Assembly (NCBI GenBank): GCA_002341315.1
Contig: DDNV01000070.1
Location: 9,163 to 23,555 of the forward strand
DNA from: Cellvibrionales bacterium UBA2511
GTDB lineage: Bacteria; Pseudomonadota; Gammaproteobacteria; Pseudomonadales; Porticoccaceae
Direction of reading: 5' to 3'
DNA length: 14,393 nt
The notes below the pieces were generated by a model. The model did not search any database and was not told where the DNA came from. It saw only the letters and a program-made list of their open reading frames with translations. Shown here in pieces: positions 1-7,935 of the stretch. The position numbers were made by a program, and so were the translations under genes. How positions within the stretch are numbered: the first letter of the stretch is position 1; each line of letters begins with the position of its first letter.

Positions 1-1229
1 ACGTGGCTGGAGAAGAAATACTTGAGTTCAAAAACACCCTGCGGTGTGTCGATGTACTTTTGGGTGGTCACCCTCGAAATAGTGGATTCGTGCAGGTCCA
101 GTCGTTCGGCAATATCTGCCAGCACCATGGGCTTCATCGCCACGGGTCCCTGTTCCAGAAAGCCCTGTTGTAATTCAATGATGCAGCTGGTGACGCGCAT
201 CAGGGTGTCATTGCGGCTTTCCATGCTGCGCAGAAACCATTTGGCTTCCTGGAGGTGATTCTTGAGGAAGGTGTTGTCCTGACTGGAATCGGCCCGGCGA
301 ATCAGCTGGGCGTATTGTTGATTGATGCTCAGGCGAGGGGTGATGTCCTCATTGAGGGAAACTTTCCAGTGATTATCGACTTTGGTGACCCGAACATCGG
401 GTACTACGTACTCGATATCATCGTTTCGAATGGCGTCACCGGGATTGGGGGACAGCGTCTGGATTAGCAGAATGGCGTTCTCAAGTATTTCGTGGGGCAG
501 GCCGGTGATTTTTTCCATTTGTCGGAAATTGCGCTGCCCAACCAGCTCCAGGTGGTCGGTGACGAGCTGTATGGCCTCATTAATCAGCGGCGTATCCGGA
601 GAGAACTGGTTCAGCTGAATCAGAAGACATTCGGCGAGGCTGGTGGCTGCAACGCCGGGGGGGTCAAACTGCTGAATGCGGTGCACCACAGCGAGGACTT
701 CATCCAGCTCAATTTCGTCGTCCAGCGCAGCCCAGATTTCTTCAACCGGTGCCGTCAGCATGCCCCGGCTATCAATTGAATCGATGATTATTTCACCGAT
801 CAGGTAATCCTTGGGAGACATCGGCGTCAGATTGAGTTGCCAGATCAGGTGGTCCTGAAGCGACTCTGTGACGTTGTGAACACTGTCAAAATCACGCGTA
901 TCCGCGCCGGTGTTTCTGATGGTGGTACTGGGTTGGTAAATATCGTCCCAATTGGCATCGACTGGCAGGTCAGTGGGTATTTTGCTGTCCCATTCGCTGC
1001 TGTTGAGATCACGGGTTGCACTGTCGATATCTTCATTTTTCCCGGTGGCGGTTTCTGCGGCAAGGTTCTCGGATTCTTCGGCAAGCTCAAGCAGCGGGTT
1101 ATCGTAGAGGTTCTGCTGGATTTCCTGATGCAAGTCGAGAGAGGATAATTGCAACAGACGGATGGCCTGCTGTAGCTGAGGGGTCATCGTCAGCTGCTGG
1201 CCGATTTTCAGTTGCAAGCTGGCTTTCAT
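1..1229 (-). CDS. rpoN: RNA polymerase sigma-54 factor RpoN (3' end off window)
   Basis: Sigma-54 directs RNA polymerase to -24/-12 promoters and needs AAA+ enhancer-binding proteins to open DNA. I translated this by hand; 409 codons are present. The start is ATG at 1227-1229 (MKASLQLKIGQQLTMTPQLQ), the classic glutamine/leucine-rich activator-interacting region I. It is followed by an acidic, poorly conserved region II (about residues 50-110) and the core-binding domain. The last readable part, with ESTISRVTTQKYIDTPQGVF and then ELKYFFSS, is the stretch just before the DNA-binding RpoN box. The box and roughly 70-90 residues lie outside the window. The gene is downstream of lptB, the usual place. 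No good Shine-Dalgarno precedes the ATG. Identity is certain; only the C-terminus is unseen. Confidence 0.97.
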   Translation of the reverse strand, partial: MKASLQLKIGQQLTMTPQLQQAIRLLQLSSLDLHQEIQQNLYDNPLLELAEESENLAAETATGKNEDIDSATRDLNSSEWDSKIPTDLPVDANWDDIYQPSTTIRNTGADTRDFDSVHNVTESLQDHLIWQLNLTPMSPKDYLIGEIIIDSIDSRGMLTAPVEEIWAALDDEIELDEVLAVVHRIQQFDPPGVAATSLAECLLIQLNQFSPDTPLINEAIQLVTDHLELVGQRNFRQMEKITGLPHEILENAILLIQTLSPNPGDAIRNDDIEYVVPDVRVTKVDNHWKVSLNEDITPRLSINQQYAQLIRRADSSQDNTFLKNHLQEAKWFLRSMESRNDTLMRVTSCIIELQQGFLEQGPVAMKPMVLADIAERLDLHESTISRVTTQKYIDTPQGVFELKYFFSSH

Positions 1230-1275
1230 GTTATGACTGCGTATAGAGGGTTGTTACGAAAATGTTCACACGGAA

Positions 1276-1305
1276 AGTGTAGTCCGCCTCCGGGGGGAGA
1301 GACAA
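1276..1305 (-). promoter_or_regulatory. Candidate sigma-70 promoter for rpoN
   Basis: The minus strand has TTGTCT (1300-1305), an 18-base spacer and TACACT (1276-1281). It overlaps the downstream edge of the sigma-54-like element, so the two could compete or alternate. The hexamers are only partial matches, so this is a weak prediction. Confidence 0.25.
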
Positions 1306-1320
1306 GCAAAATGTGTGCCG
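1305..1320 (-). promoter_or_regulatory. Candidate sigma-54 (-24/-12) promoter facing rpoN
   Basis: On the minus strand this reads CGGCACACATTTTGCT. Against the consensus TGGCACG-N4-TTGCW it keeps GGCAC and TTGCT, and has exactly 10 bases between the GG and GC pairs. It differs at the T before GG and at the G after CAC. Transcription would start near 1290-1295 and leave a leader of about 65 nt before rpoN. Matching this core with correct spacing in a 124-bp gap is unlikely by chance, but no enhancer-binding-protein site was identified and function is inferred. Confidence 0.45.
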
Positions 1321-1324
1321 CTTT

Positions 1325-1339
1325 GCACAATCGTTGTGC
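1325..1339. repeat. Perfect inverted repeat in the lptB-rpoN gap
   Basis: GCACAA-TCG-TTGTGC is a 6-bp perfect dyad with a 3-base centre. It lies 14 bases after the lptB stop codon and 4 bases upstream of the -24 part of the sigma-54-like element. No T-run follows on either strand, so an intrinsic terminator is unlikely. A protein-binding operator or an mRNA 3' stem-loop for lptB is possible. Confidence 0.4.
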
Positions 1340-1353
1340 GGTGGTGCATCCCA

Positions 1354-2079
1354 TCAAAGCATAAAGTCTTCGCCGAGATAGATATCCCGTACCTGCTGGT
1401 TGGCGACAATATCGGCCGCCTGTCCCTCGGCAATAACCTGTCCTTCGCCAACGATATAAGCATGTTCGCAGATATCGAGTGTCTCGCGTACGTTGTGGTC
1501 CGTGATCAGGACACCAATACCTATATCGCGTAAATGACGGATGATCTGTTTGATATCGTTGACTGAAATCGGATCGACCCCGGCAAAGGGTTCATCCAGA
1601 AGAATGAAGGCCGGCTCAATGGCCAGTGCGCGAGCAATTTCCACTCTGCGACGCTCCCCTCCCGAGAGGCTCATGCCAAGGGTGTTGCGGATATGGCTGA
1701 TATGAAACTCCTGGAGTAGCTGTTCCAGCTTTTTCACTCGCTGTTGTTTGTCGAGATCTTTTCTGGTTTCCAGGATCGCCAGAATATTATTCTCCACGGT
1801 CATCTTGCGAAAAATGGAGGCCTCTTGCGGGAGATAGCCAAGCCCTTTTCGAGCCCTGCCGTGCATGGACAGCGAGGTGATGTCCTCATCATCGATATGA
1901 ACAGAGCCGCCATCCTGATGAACCAGCCCGACAATCATGTAAAAACAGGTGGTTTTGCCAGCGCCGTTAGGACCGAGCAATCCGACGATCGCACCGCTTT
2001 CGACGGTGAGGGAGACATCGCGAATCACCGGCCTTCTTTTATAGCTTTTGACCAGGTTTGACGCTTTAAGGATAGCCAT
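1354..2079 (-). CDS. lptB: LPS export ABC transporter ATP-binding protein LptB
   Basis: This is the cytoplasmic ATPase of the LptB2FGC complex, which extracts LPS from the inner membrane. It has 241 residues, the usual length. Visible motifs are Walker [10 protein letters not shown] (36-44), the Q-loop at LPQEAS (Q85), signature LSGGERRR (138-145), Walker [12 protein letters not shown] with catalytic E163, and the H-loop H195 in ITDHN. The ATG abuts the lptA stop with no gap, so the two are translationally coupled. The LptF/LptG partners are not in this window, which is normal since they usually sit at a separate locus. Confidence 0.98.
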   Translation of the reverse strand: MAILKASNLVKSYKRRPVIRDVSLTVESGAIVGLLGPNGAGKTTCFYMIVGLVHQDGGSVHIDDEDITSLSMHGRARKGLGYLPQEASIFRKMTVENNILAILETRKDLDKQQRVKKLEQLLQEFHISHIRNTLGMSLSGGERRRVEIARALAIEPAFILLDEPFAGVDPISVNDIKQIIRHLRDIGIGVLITDHNVRETLDICEHAYIVGEGQVIAEGQAADIVANQQVRDIYLGEDFML

Positions 2080-2583
2080 TTAGTTTGCATCCTTTTGCTT
2101 GTTGGGTGGAATGACCATCTGGATTCGCTGGCGGGGATTGTCGCCACTGCTCGCCTTGACCACCTCTGCCTTCAGGTCATAGTTGATTTTTTCACCGGTG
2201 ATAACGGTGCCATTTTGCTCAACGCTGGCATTTTTCAGTAGGTCGATACGGTCGCTGGCCAGGTGGTATTCAATAGTATCCCCCTTGGCGTACATCATGT
2301 TGTCGTTGGGGTTCGGTTGTTGTTGGTAGCGGGCAGGTTCTCCCACACAGACAATTCGAACGACCTGGTTGTTTGCCGTGTAGACGGTGACCTTGTCCGC
2401 GTGGATTTTGATGGTTCCCTGGGTAATAACGACAGCGCCTTCGTAGATCGTTGTGCCGGTTTTTTCATATCGTTCGGCTCTATCCGACTCAATATTGATA
2501 GGCTGTTGTGCGTCGCTGGGTAGCGCCAGACTGGAGGAATGACATACTGCCAGTAGCAGCAGAATGAATAAATTATGGCGCAC
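2080..2583 (-). CDS. lptA: LPS transport periplasmic protein LptA
   Basis: LptA forms the periplasmic bridge carrying LPS from LptC to LptD. It has 167 residues. A hydrophobic signal peptide (about residues 4-20, likely cut after SLA) precedes an OstA/LptA beta-jellyroll with the typical opening QQPINIESDRAE, then EGAVVITQGTIKIHADKVTV. The tail is basic (NKQKDAN). The start is GTG at 2581-2583, with a good Shine-Dalgarno (AAGGGGA) about 7 bases upstream. The gene overlaps the 3' end of lptC by 11 bases and abuts lptB, which fits one co-translated transport unit. Confidence 0.96.
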   Translation of the reverse strand: MRHNLFILLLLAVCHSSSLALPSDAQQPINIESDRAERYEKTGTTIYEGAVVITQGTIKIHADKVTVYTANNQVVRIVCVGEPARYQQQPNPNDNMMYAKGDTIEYHLASDRIDLLKNASVEQNGTVITGEKINYDLKAEVVKASSGDNPRQRIQMVIPPNKQKDAN

Positions 2584-3154
2584 GGTGAATCCCCTTTACT
2601 TTTGATAGCAGTTTGAATATCTCATCATTAAGATCTGCCCACATGCCTGTGCCAGTGGTCTTCCCCTGAGGTGTTTTAATGGTCACAGGTAGGCCGGTTT
2701 CGGCAATATTGGTCTCAGGGAATATGGTTAATTTACTGGTGAGAAATTCATTTTTTCCGCCTTTTTTAACAGATTGCCATGCATAGACCTCACCGGACAG
2801 GACAGCCCGCTCACCCCCGTTGTAGATAGTGCCTTTCTGGGAGGTTACATGCCATGGGGGTGTCTGCTCTGAACCCTCGTTCGGCTCACTGTAAGACACC
2901 ATGCCGGGGTTCTCCAGTTCCAGTCGGTTGCCCCGATTAAAGTGGCGTGCCTCCGTGGCTGTGAGGGTGTAAGCCCGGTTGCCATCCCTGTCAAAATTTA
3001 CCGTATCAATATTGTTCATATAGCTGTCTGCTTTAGGTAACTCTTCTACATCGGCGCTTGGCTTGTTCAGGAATACCTCTGGTGGCGACAGCCAGAACAA
3101 CAGGAAAATCCCTGTTGAGGCGAGCAGCATGGCAGTCATCAAAATATTACGCAT
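2573..3154 (-). CDS. lptC: LPS export inner-membrane protein LptC
   Basis: LptC is the bitopic subunit that receives LPS from LptB2FG and passes it to LptA. It has 193 residues when started at the ATG at 3152-3154. One N-terminal membrane segment (MRNILMTAMLLASTGIFLLF) precedes a periplasmic OstA-like domain (SYMNNIDTVNFDRDG, then YTLTATEARHF, then TIYNGGERAVLSGEVY). The reading frame stays open upstream to 3367, but that part lies in another frame of kdsC and would put about 70 soluble residues before the membrane anchor, so I reject it. The chosen ATG is 4 bases after the kdsC stop. Length matches the family (about 190). Confidence 0.94.
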   Translation of the reverse strand: MRNILMTAMLLASTGIFLLFWLSPPEVFLNKPSADVEELPKADSYMNNIDTVNFDRDGNRAYTLTATEARHFNRGNRLELENPGMVSYSEPNEGSEQTPPWHVTSQKGTIYNGGERAVLSGEVYAWQSVKKGGKNEFLTSKLTIFPETNIAETGLPVTIKTPQGKTTGTGMWADLNDEIFKLLSKVKGIHRAP

Positions 3155-3158
3155 AAGT

Positions 3159-3692
3159 CTAGAGGTAGTCCGTAAAGGTGGATTCCAGTTTATCCTGAGC
3201 TTGCAAAAGCAGCTCGCCCAGTTCCCGGACAGCACCGGCTCCACCGCAGGCGGTGGTCTGCCAGAGTGCGTGTTCAGCAATAATTGGCCGGGCATTCGCA
3301 ACGGCGACCCCCAGCCCCACCCGCCTGATGACAGCCAGGTCGGGAAGATCGTCGCCGAGAAAGGCAATTTCGTTCATCTGGTAAGGGTGAGTAACCAGCA
3401 AGTCTTCCAGAGCGGTCAGTTTGTCCTCTCTTCCCTGCACGACAAGATCGATACCCAGTTCTTCGGCCCGTCTTGCCACCAGTGCTGAAGATCGGCCGGT
3501 GATAATGCCGACTTTGATGCCGTTGCGCTGTAATAGTTTGATCCCGAGACCGTCCTGTATGTTGAACGATTTCAGTTCCTCTCCATTGTTGCCGTAGTAG
3601 AGGCAACCATCGGTCAGGACGCCGTCTACATCCAGTAGCAATAACCGGATTTGACGAGCTCTGCTGGTGATTTTCAGGTTCGGGGCTGACAT
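3159..3692 (-). CDS. kdsC: 3-deoxy-D-manno-octulosonate-8-phosphate phosphatase KdsC
   Basis: KdsC hydrolyses Kdo-8-phosphate to Kdo, the inner-core sugar of LPS. It has 177 residues and is a C0-type HAD phosphatase without a cap domain; this class works as a tetramer. Motif I is DVDGVLTDG (catalytic D21 and D23), motif II is IITGR (T65), the motif III lysine is K91 in GREDKL, and motif IV is GDDLPD (113-118). The start ATG lies 2 bases after the kdsD stop, and lptC follows 4 bases downstream, so kdsD-kdsC-lptC look like one transcript. Confidence 0.97.
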   Translation of the reverse strand: MSAPNLKITSRARQIRLLLLDVDGVLTDGCLYYGNNGEELKSFNIQDGLGIKLLQRNGIKVGIITGRSSALVARRAEELGIDLVVQGREDKLTALEDLLVTHPYQMNEIAFLGDDLPDLAVIRRVGLGVAVANARPIIAEHALWQTTACGGAGAVRELGELLLQAQDKLESTFTDYL

Positions 3693-3694
3693 GG

Positions 3695-4666
3695 TTACAT
3701 GACTCCCGCGCGCAGGATGTCGTGCATATGGAGAACCCCAATCGGATGGTGGTTGGCGTCTTCAATAACAAGTGCCGTAATTTTATTGTCTTCCATAATT
3801 TTTAATGCCTCGGCCGCGAGCAGTTCCCGATGAACGGCCTTGCAGCTGCCCTTGATTAATTGACGGACGGTACTGTGATTGATGTCGATATCGTTATCGA
3901 CAGCCCGGCGCAGATCGCCGTCGGTAAATACCCCGACCAATTCTCCCTGGCGGTTAACCACCGTAGTCATGCCAAACCCTTTGGCGGTCATTTCCACCAG
4001 GGCTTTTTTCAGTAACGCGTCCTCGAGCACCCGGGGCAACTCGTCGCCACTGTGCATGATGGTTTCCACCTTGAGTAGCAGTTTTCGACCGAGTGCCCCG
4101 CCCGGGTGGGAAAAGGCGAAGTCCTCGGCGGTAAAACCCCGAGCCTCCAGCAGAGCAATTGCCAGGGCGTCACCCATGACCAGCGTCGCCGTGGTGCTGG
4201 TGGTAGGTGCCAACCCCAGAGGGCAGGCCTCACTGGGAACCCGGACATCCAGGTGGGCCTCTGATGCCTGGGCCAGAATCGAATCCGGGTTGCCGGTCAT
4301 ACTGATCAGCGGAAGACCCATACGCTTAATGAGTGGTAGCAGGGTAATGATTTCGGCGGTAGTTCCGGAATTGGATAATGCCAGCACCAGATCAGCCCGT
4401 GTGATCATGCCAAGGTCGCCATGGCTGGCTTCCCCGGGATGAACGAAAAAAGCGGGGGTTCCCGTGCTCGCCAGACTGGCGGCAATCTTCCTGCCGATAT
4501 GTCCCGATTTTCCCATGCCGGTAACAATGACGCGACCGGTGCACTGCATGATCAGCTCGCAGGCACGGTCAAAGGCTGCATCAATCCGCTCTTCGAGCAG
4601 GGTGACGGCTTCGGCTTCAAGACGGATGGTGCGGCGTGCGGCTTCGGCAAAATTACTGGTGGTCAT
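3695..4666 (-). CDS. kdsD: Arabinose-5-phosphate isomerase KdsD
   Basis: KdsD converts ribulose-5-phosphate to arabinose-5-phosphate, the first step of Kdo synthesis. It has 323 residues. The SIS domain has GMGKSGHIG (K53), VHPGEASHGDLG (H82), SNSGTTAE (E105) and SHPGGALGRKLL (H187). These residues keep the spacing of the E. coli catalytic set. Two CBS domains follow (about 205-262 and 270-323), including VFTDGDLRRA. It is the first gene of the minus-strand LPS unit, and the 349-bp gap upstream carries its likely promoter. Only a weak Shine-Dalgarno (GGGT) is visible. Confidence 0.97.
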   Translation of the reverse strand: MTTSNFAEAARRTIRLEAEAVTLLEERIDAAFDRACELIMQCTGRVIVTGMGKSGHIGRKIAASLASTGTPAFFVHPGEASHGDLGMITRADLVLALSNSGTTAEIITLLPLIKRMGLPLISMTGNPDSILAQASEAHLDVRVPSEACPLGLAPTTSTTATLVMGDALAIALLEARGFTAEDFAFSHPGGALGRKLLLKVETIMHSGDELPRVLEDALLKKALVEMTAKGFGMTTVVNRQGELVGVFTDGDLRRAVDNDIDINHSTVRQLIKGSCKAVHRELLAAEALKIMEDNKITALVIEDANHHPIGVLHMHDILRAGVM

Positions 4667-4689
4667 TGGCTACCCAAAATATTTTGCCA

Positions 4690-4719
4690 AGTATACCGGC
4701 AACCAGGTAATGCTGTAAG
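4690..4719 (-). promoter_or_regulatory. Candidate promoter for kdsD-kdsC-lptCAB
   Basis: The minus strand has CTTACA (4714-4719), an 18-base spacer and TATACT (4690-4695), giving a leader of about 15-20 nt before kdsD. The -10 hexamer is good and the -35 is partial (4 of 6). Other A/T-rich -10-like sequences occur around 4755-4775, so the true start could be further upstream. Confidence 0.35.
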
Positions 4720-4867
4720 TGCTGACGGTGATCAGCAAGCGGGTCTCCGTGTCGCTATATAGGGTATACATTATTATTAGCAGCGCACCCCCAGCCCTGG
4801 CAGTTCAGTCAGAACGTCGGCAGAGGCCATTAACAGGTTCTCCATAAAATTGCCTGGCTCTCAAGGA

Positions 4868-4896
4868 TTTCGAAAATAGCGGGGCAATGGTATAGT
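4868..4896 (+). promoter_or_regulatory. Candidate extended -10 promoter for mlaC
   Basis: TGGTATAGT (4888-4896) is an extended -10 element (TGn before TATAGT). The -35 position, TTTCGA at 4868-4873, is weak, as is common with extended -10 promoters. The start would be near 4903, giving a leader of about 113 nt before mlaC. It implies that mlaC is transcribed on its own and not from a lost upstream mlaFED unit. Confidence 0.42.
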
Positions 4897-5015
4897 GCAC
4901 GCCTTTTCAAGCCAGCTAATTGGGCACTTGGCTGGGTTGTTGCTGTCAAATGACTGTGGCCGAACAAAGGTCAGCTGTTCAGCCAGCAGGTCCGAATAAT
5001 TAGAGGAAAATTGCC

Positions 5016-5675
5016 ATGTACAAAAGGTTGATACAAACATTGCTTCCTGCACTCGTTGTGCTGTTGTCGGGTCATGCAATTGCTACCCAGGCTGCGGATG
5101 ATGCCGTTACCTCATCAGAACAAAGTCCCCATGAATTAATTGAGACCGTGACTGACGATCTGTTGCAGATGATTGACGAACACCGCGAGACCTTTGACGA
5201 TGATCCCCAGGCTTTCTTTGATTCGCTGGATTGTCTGCTGACCCGGGTGATTGATTTCAAGTGGATTGCCAGCAATGTTATGGGTACCTATCGAGCCGAG
5301 GCTACCGATGAACAGCGTGAGCTGTTCGTCAAAACCTTTCATCGCGACCTGATTGAAACCTATGGTCGCGGTCTGATTTCCTATGGCGATGAAACCATCG
5401 TGGTGTTGCCGCCCAAGGAAGATCTTGAAGGTAAGCGTCGGGTTACCGTGGTTCAGGAAATTCGTGGCAAGGACGGTGTCTTTCCGCTCTATTACTCGAT
5501 GGCGCTCAATCGTGAGGGCGTGTGGAAAATCACCAACGTTGTGATCAATGGGATCAACCTGGGTAAAACGTTCCGCAACCAGTTTGCCCAGAGGGCCGAA
5601 AAATATGACGGCAATATCGATCAGGTCATAGCCAACTGGTCTGCCCCGTCAGATGTCATTAAAAGTGAGGGGTAA
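5016..5675 (+). CDS. mlaC: Periplasmic phospholipid-binding protein MlaC
   Basis: MlaC shuttles phospholipids between the outer-membrane MlaA complex and the inner-membrane MlaFEDB ABC transporter, keeping the outer leaflet rich in LPS. It has 219 residues. A signal peptide occupies about residues 1-26, cut near AIATQA. The mature part has the MlaC/Ttg2D hallmarks: VIDFKWIASNVMG, ELFVKTFHRDLIETYGRGL, and WKITNVVINGINLGKTFRNQ. The Shine-Dalgarno (AGAGG) lies 9-10 bases before ATG. In most gammaproteobacteria mlaF, mlaE and mlaD come directly before it and mlaB directly after; here none is present, and ibaG starts 3 bases after the stop. The protein looks intact, so it is probably functional with partners encoded elsewhere. 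Confidence 0.93.
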   Translation: MYKRLIQTLLPALVVLLSGHAIATQAADDAVTSSEQSPHELIETVTDDLLQMIDEHRETFDDDPQAFFDSLDCLLTRVIDFKWIASNVMGTYRAEATDEQRELFVKTFHRDLIETYGRGLISYGDETIVVLPPKEDLEGKRRVTVVQEIRGKDGVFPLYYSMALNREGVWKITNVVINGINLGKTFRNQFAQRAEKYDGNIDQVIANWSAPSDVIKSEG

Positions 5676-5678
5676 TCG

Positions 5679-5912
5679 ATGACTCCCGATGATGTGCAGG
5701 TGCTCCTGCAGGATGCTCTGGCCGATTGTGATGTCACCGTTGGTGGCGATGGTAGCCACTTTGAAATACAGGTCGTCGGCGACTTGTTTTCCGGACTCCG
5801 CCCGGTACAGCGGCAACAAAAAATCTATGCCGTGCTTCAGCAACACATAGCCGAAGGCGCCATTCACGCGGTAAATATCAAAACCTATACGCCGGATGAA
5901 GTTCGCAAATAA
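5679..5912 (+). CDS. ibaG: BolA-family protein IbaG
   Basis: This small protein of 77 residues is in the BolA/IbaG family. The family binds monothiol glutaredoxins around a [2Fe-2S] cluster and is linked to acid resistance and iron-sulphur handling. Signature segments are GDGSHFEIQVVGDLFSGL, PVQRQQKIYAVL and IHAVNIKTYTPDE, the last holding the conserved histidine and the IKTYTP tail typical of IbaG. It sits directly upstream of murA, its usual place, and starts 3 bases after mlaC, so the pair is probably co-transcribed. Confidence 0.95.
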   Translation: MTPDDVQVLLQDALADCDVTVGGDGSHFEIQVVGDLFSGLRPVQRQQKIYAVLQQHIAEGAIHAVNIKTYTPDEVRK

Positions 5913-5983
5913 GCCCGCGCCGGTTTCCCTCACCAATCTCAGCTCACATTGGCCACTGCCTTGCTGAATCACAAGGGTTTTGA

Positions 5984-7249
<1,266 letters not shown>

Positions 7250-7302
7250 TCCCGGTCGGGCGTTTTCCTCAAGTAACCAGTTGCATAAACAATGTGAGTG
7301 CC

Positions 7303-7935
7303 ATGCAAATTACCATTGCCCTGACCAAGGGGCGTATTCTGGAAGAAACTCTGCCTTTACTGGCTGAAGTCGGTATTGCACCTCTGGAAGACATCAGTGC
7401 CAGCCGCAAGCTTCTGTTTGATACCAGTAGATCCGATGTGCGATTACTGGTATTGCGCGGTTCGGATGTTCCAACTTATGTGCAGTTTGGGGCAGCGGAT
7501 TTGGGTGTGTCGGGAAAAGACACCCTCCTGGAGCATGGCGGTGACGGGCTCTATGAGCCGCTGGACCTGGGTATCGCCCGCTGTCGTATGATGACTGCGG
7601 CAGTGGCCGGGGCGGCGCCTGGCACAGGGCGTATCCGGGTCGCCACCAAGTACGTTAATGTGGCCCGCCGTTTTTATGCCGAACAGGGTCGTCAGGCGGA
7701 TATCATAAAACTCTACGGTGCCATGGAGCTGGCTCCGATCATGGCCCTGGCGGATGAGATTGTGGATATTGTGGATACCGGCAATACGCTTCGGGCCAAT
7801 GGCCTGGAGGCCCGGGAGTTTATTGCCGACATCAGTTCCCGGATAATTGTGAACAAGGCCGCCATGAAGATGAAGCACCGATTGCTGCAGGATATCGTAG
7901 ACCGCCTGACGGAAGCGGTGAAGAAGGTCCGATGA
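7303..7935 (+). CDS. hisG: ATP phosphoribosyltransferase, short form (HisG)
   Basis: HisG catalyses the first step of histidine synthesis, joining ATP and PRPP. From the ATG at 7303 it has 210 residues: [20 protein letters not shown] is the family N-terminus. Other landmarks are [27 protein letters not shown] and the PRPP-binding [18 protein letters not shown]. It lacks the C-terminal histidine-binding domain of long HisG (about 290-300 residues). Short HisG is known to act with the HisS-like regulator HisZ, which is not in this window. A GTG at 7294 would add three residues and has no better ribosome site. The last bases overlap hisD by 4. Confidence 0.96.
   Translation: MQITIALTKGRILEETLPLLAEVGIAPLEDISASRKLLFDTSRSDVRLLVLRGSDVPTYVQFGAADLGVSGKDTLLEHGGDGLYEPLDLGIARCRMMTAAVAGAAPGTGRIRVATKYVNVARRFYAEQGRQADIIKLYGAMELAPIMALADEIVDIVDTGNTLRANGLEAREFIADISSRIIVNKAAMKMKHRLLQDIVDRLTEAVKKVR

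Larger units (their letters stand above)
4667..5015. other. Non-coding divergent region between kdsD and mlaC
   Basis: These 349 bp separate the LPS unit (leftward) from mlaC (rightward). I translated both strands and found no recognisable fragment of mlaF, mlaE, mlaD or a YrbG-type exchanger. The region holds the candidate kdsD and mlaC promoters, an A/T-rich core near 4753-4780, and one 33-codon open frame (4670-4771, minus) with no ribosome site. In related genomes this is where the mla operon normally begins. Confidence 0.6.

Noticed and set aside
3155..3367. N-terminal extension of lptC upstream to 3367
   Set aside because: It lies in another frame of kdsC, would put about 70 soluble residues ahead of the membrane anchor, and makes the protein far longer than the family. 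The ATG at 3154 gives the normal length.
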